Positions 61,511-64,000 of a stretch of DNA of 64,000 nt are shown here, in pieces. The position numbers and the translations under genes were made by a program. This stretch comes from Oceanicaulis alexandrii DSM 11625. GTDB taxonomy: Bacteria > Pseudomonadota > Alphaproteobacteria > Caulobacterales > Maricaulaceae. The notes below the pieces were generated by a model. That model was given only the letters and a program-made list of their open reading frames with translations, did not search any database and was not told the origin of the DNA. Numbering within the stretch: position 1 is the first letter of the stretch; the number at the start of each line of letters is the position of its first letter. The stretch is taken from the NCBI RefSeq assembly GCF_000420265.1, contig NZ_ATUP01000001.1, positions 2,294,001 to 2,358,000 of the forward strand. Direction: 5' to 3'.

Positions 61511-61526
61511 GTTACCGCGGGGTTAA
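61511..61526 (-). promoter_or_regulatory. CtrA-like binding site upstream of the rod-like gene
   Basis: On the minus strand it reads TTAACCCCGCGGTAAC, i.e. TTAA-N7-GTAAC, one base from the CtrA consensus TTAA-N7-TTAAC. It lies 54 bases before the rod-like gene's start and overlaps the stop codon of the AraC gene. Binding is inferred. Confidence 0.35.
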
Positions 61527-62656
61527 GCGCTTGGCGCGTTCTGTTTCTGATAGTCTTTAGGGGTCAGCCCGGTTTCACGTTTGAACGCCTTGTAGAAGGT
61601 GGAGCGTGAATTGAAGCCGACTTCGAGGGCTATGGTCAGGACCGAGGCTTCTTGTGCCAGCAATAAGGGCTGGGCCGCTTGAACGCGCCATCGCGCCACA
61701 TAATCAAAAAATGTCGTGCCCAGATGCCCGTTCAGGGTTTGGGAGACATGATTGTGGGGTGCGGCCACATGCTTGGCCAGTTTTTGGAGCGACAGCGTGG
61801 GGTCCAGATAGAGCGCCTCGGCTCGCATGGCCGTTTCGAGCTTGCGGGCGATGTGTTCCATGCGTTCGGACGATAACGCCGAGCGGGCGTACTTGTCCGG
61901 CTCGGGGGGCAGTGCAAGCGGGATGTCTTGAGCGGGCATTTGTCCGGTGGCGAAGACCACAAGCATCAGCACGGCCAGGCCAATCGTGAGAACAACCCCT
62001 TCAGCCGGCACGATCAAACCAGGACCCAGATTGTCACTGATGACTGAGAGGCCTGAGAGGCCCCAGCCGATGACGAGCATGAGGATGAACCCATCCATCC
62101 AGCGCAGCTCGTACGCTTCGGTATTGGAATAGAGGGTTTTGAGCCGGGCTCTGTAGCGCGACAGGTGTTTCACGATCACGGCCAGGTAAATCAGGGACGT
62201 CACGGCCCAGATCAGAATGAGCGCAAAGGTTGTCAGCGCGAGCAGGGCCGGGAACCAGCCCTCTGGCAGATCGCCTTCGATCAGCAGTGTTCGCCGGACC
62301 GGCCCGGGCAGGGCCCAGTAGCCGATCATGACAATCACGCCGATGAACGGGAGGCCCAGATGCCGACGCCGCCAGGGCCTGTGGTCGATGGCGTCAATCC
62401 GCTCTGTGACATACTGGAAAAGACAGGCCGGCAAGAGCATGAGGCAGGGCAAGAGCGCGGGCAGGTACAGATCATACACGGGTCTGGCGAACCGCGCGAT
62501 CAGCGGCAGTCCGGCCAACCCCAGAAACAATCCGAACACGACGATCAGCGTAGGGCGACCGGGCGCCGGTGCAGACCCGCGCAAAGTCATGACAACGCCG
62601 GTCAGGGAAATGCCGACCAGTACGGAAGAGATCACGAGCAGTGCGTCAGTTTGCAT
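61523..62656 (-). CDS. Membrane-anchored AraC family transcriptional regulator
   Basis: 377 residues. The first ~240 residues contain seven hydrophobic segments, and the C-terminal ~100 residues are an AraC-type double helix-turn-helix (LSLQKLAKHVAAPHNHVSQTLN; VLTIALEVGFNSRSTFYKAFKRETGLTPKDY). The DNA-binding domain would be tethered to the membrane, sensing a signal there. It diverges from a membrane-protein gene, a common arrangement for local control. Confidence 0.9.
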   Translation of the reverse strand: MQTDALLVISSVLVGISLTGVVMTLRGSAPAPGRPTLIVVFGLFLGLAGLPLIARFARPVYDLYLPALLPCLMLLPACLFQYVTERIDAIDHRPWRRRHLGLPFIGVIVMIGYWALPGPVRRTLLIEGDLPEGWFPALLALTTFALILIWAVTSLIYLAVIVKHLSRYRARLKTLYSNTEAYELRWMDGFILMLVIGWGLSGLSVISDNLGPGLIVPAEGVVLTIGLAVLMLVVFATGQMPAQDIPLALPPEPDKYARSALSSERMEHIARKLETAMRAEALYLDPTLSLQKLAKHVAAPHNHVSQTLNGHLGTTFFDYVARWRVQAAQPLLLAQEASVLTIALEVGFNSRSTFYKAFKRETGLTPKDYQKQNAPSA

Positions 62657-62811
62657 GGCTTGGGTCTAGTTCAGCGCATTGCCCCGTTCAATCGCTATCC
62701 CTGCCTGATTGTGTCCTCGCCCTCACGCGCGGACGACGTTTGGCCGTCTCGCCTCCTATGCCGATGAGACATATGCGCGGCGTTCGCGCGGACACGTCAT
62801 GGAAGTGCGGG

Positions 62812-63486
62812 ATGATGACTGAGCCTGATCTGTTGGGGATCGCCCATTTTGCAGTGGGGTGCGTGGCCGTGCTGGCCGGACTGGCGGCCTTGTCATCTCG
62901 CAAGGGGCAGGTCTGGCACCGCGCCTCGGGGTCCATCTTTGTGATCGCCATGCTGGCCCTGGCGCTCAGCGGTCTCTGGCTCAGTCTGGCGCGAGACATT
63001 CTGTTCACGGTGTTTCTGTCAGGCATAGCGGGACATGCCGTCTTGACCAGTTGGGCTGCGGCCCGACGACAGGCCTGGCTCTCAATCGTTCTGGCGCGAT
63101 GGTCCGGCCTTGTTTCAGGCGGGCTGTGTCTGGGGGCTGTGTCGGGCGGGCTGATTGCCGCGTCTTCCCCTGAGGGAAGGCTCAATGACCTCCCCCCGGC
63201 AGCCTTCTACTTGCTTGCGGGGGTGAGTTTCGGGCTGTTCGTGCTGGATCTGTTTTATGCCCGAAACACGGCGCCGCAGCGCGTGAGCTGGCTCAGTCGT
63301 CATCTCTGGCGGATGGGTTTCGCCTTCTTCCTGGCCACAGGGATCTTTTTCTTTGGCAATAACCACGTGCTGCCCGAAGCGCTTCGCACTCCGCTTGTTC
63401 TGTCTGTCCCGGTTCTGACCGTGATCGGTTGGACCTTGGTCTTCGGGGTGAAAGTCCGGCTCGCAGCCGGTGGAATGCAGCGCTGA
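62812..63486 (+). CDS. DUF2306-like membrane protein
   Basis: 225 residues with about six hydrophobic segments. The opening GIAHFAVGCVAVLAGLAALSSRKGQVWHRASG, with the HR pair, resembles DUF2306 membrane proteins; the function of that family is unknown. GGAAG precedes the ATG. It lies across a short divergent gap from the AraC regulator and is followed by another membrane-protein gene. Confidence 0.75.
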   Translation: MMTEPDLLGIAHFAVGCVAVLAGLAALSSRKGQVWHRASGSIFVIAMLALALSGLWLSLARDILFTVFLSGIAGHAVLTSWAAARRQAWLSIVLARWSGLVSGGLCLGAVSGGLIAASSPEGRLNDLPPAAFYLLAGVSFGLFVLDLFYARNTAPQRVSWLSRHLWRMGFAFFLATGIFFFGNNHVLPEALRTPLVLSVPVLTVIGWTLVFGVKVRLAAGGMQR

Positions 63487-63571
63487 TGTCCACGCCGTCA
63501 CGCGGACACACACGGCAAGCCTCAACGGGCTAGACCGATTTCAAACTGACTTTTGAAGGAAGGGAAGACGG

Positions 63572-64000
63572 ATGTTTCAACGTCTCGGTGGAGTGGCCGC
63601 AATCGCGGCGGGCCTGACCTACGTGATCGGGTTCTGGGTCTATTTCAGCATATTGGGGCCGGTTCAGTATGGCAGCCTGTCCGTGCCTGCGGAGCAGCAT
63701 GTGGGGTTCCTGGTTGAAAATGCGGCTCTGATGTCAGCCTGGAATCTGGTGATCTATGTGCTCAACGCCGTGCTCATGGTGGTGTTGGTCATCGCCGTGC
63801 ATCAACGGGTGAAAGCGGCTGCGAATGGATTGGTGCAAACCGCGACGGCGTTCGGACTGATCTGGGCGGGATTGATCCTGGCCACGGGCATGTTGACCAA
63901 TGTGGCCACCAGCCAGATCGTCCAGCTCGCCGAAACCGATATGGCCGCTGCCGCATCCTTGTGGCGGAGCACGGTCGTGGTGGCGGCCGGACTGGGCGGC
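63572..64000 (+). CDS. Unknown membrane protein (C-terminus cut by right edge)
   Basis: 143 residues are present; the gene runs past base 64000. GGAAGGGAAG precedes the ATG. Three or four hydrophobic segments are visible (about 7-28, 50-72, 85-107, 130 on), with a periplasmic loop after the first. It resembles DUF4386-type membrane proteins by layout only. Same direction as, and 85 bases after, the DUF2306-like gene, so probably part of the same operon. Confidence 0.7.
   Translation, partial: MFQRLGGVAAIAAGLTYVIGFWVYFSILGPVQYGSLSVPAEQHVGFLVENAALMSAWNLVIYVLNAVLMVVLVIAVHQRVKAAANGLVQTATAFGLIWAGLILATGMLTNVATSQIVQLAETDMAAAASLWRSTVVVAAGLGG

Overview
The window looks like chromosomal DNA of a GC-rich alphaproteobacterium, most likely a Caulobacter-like or Maricaulis-like (stalked or marine) lineage. 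The evidence is the mix of lineage-typical genes: an ELM1-family protein, DUF2093, DUF4170, a BamF-like DUF3035 lipoprotein, cheZ/cheY, a carA // yqeY-dnaG-rpoD arrangement with carB-greA elsewhere, and CtrA-like half-site pairs upstream of motility genes. Genus is inference. I see no rRNA, tRNA, CRISPR array or phage.

Layout. 1-3.1 kb (minus): an ABC permease/ATPase pair running off the left edge, trxB and an ELM1-like gene. 3.2-5.2 kb: a BlaI-type repressor and M56 metalloprotease sensor with a clear operator dyad. 5.3-9.1 kb: greA and carB. 9.3-14.3 kb: an S9 peptidase, an HD protein, an unknown protein and a peptide-binding lipoprotein. 14.4-20.3 kb: carA diverging from yqeY-dnaG-rpoD. 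20.4-26.3 kb: a BON-MscS channel, a GNAT, a serine hydrolase, an arsenite methyltransferase, YjbQ, a DUF4349 lipoprotein and a small unknown.

26.7-30.6 kb is the one clear accessory island. It is markedly AT-richer than its surroundings and holds a three-gene overlapping operon: two related C5-cytosine DNA methyltransferases followed by a protein with a C-terminal Mrr-like nuclease domain. I read it as a restriction-modification system with one methyltransferase per strand of a non-palindromic site. It lies between clusters of dispersed palindromic repeats.

31-45 kb: panD, cheZ/cheY, a MaoC hydratase, ribF, rsmD/rluB, tadA, small membrane and secreted proteins, two GNATs, an acyl-CoA dehydrogenase and kinase-like pair resembling the halves of ACAD10/11, an amidohydrolase, bamF, lspA and an esterase. 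45-48.5 kb: mutL, DUF2093 and an M23 peptidase. 48.9-58.9 kb: a lipid A/envelope cluster on the minus strand (pmbA, cysQ-like, DUF4170, MsbA-like ABC; DUF374 acyltransferase, waaA, lpxK, lpxL-like), split by a plus-strand CtpA-like phosphatase and an FkbM methyltransferase. 59-64 kb: a MAPEG protein, a DsbA-family protein, a GGDEF protein with a degenerate receiver, a miniature flagellar-rod-like protein, and a membrane-anchored AraC regulator divergent from two membrane proteins, the last cut by the right edge.

Recurring features are several families of palindromic intergenic repeats shared between distant gaps, and three convergent gene pairs whose stop codons share one CTAG tetranucleotide.
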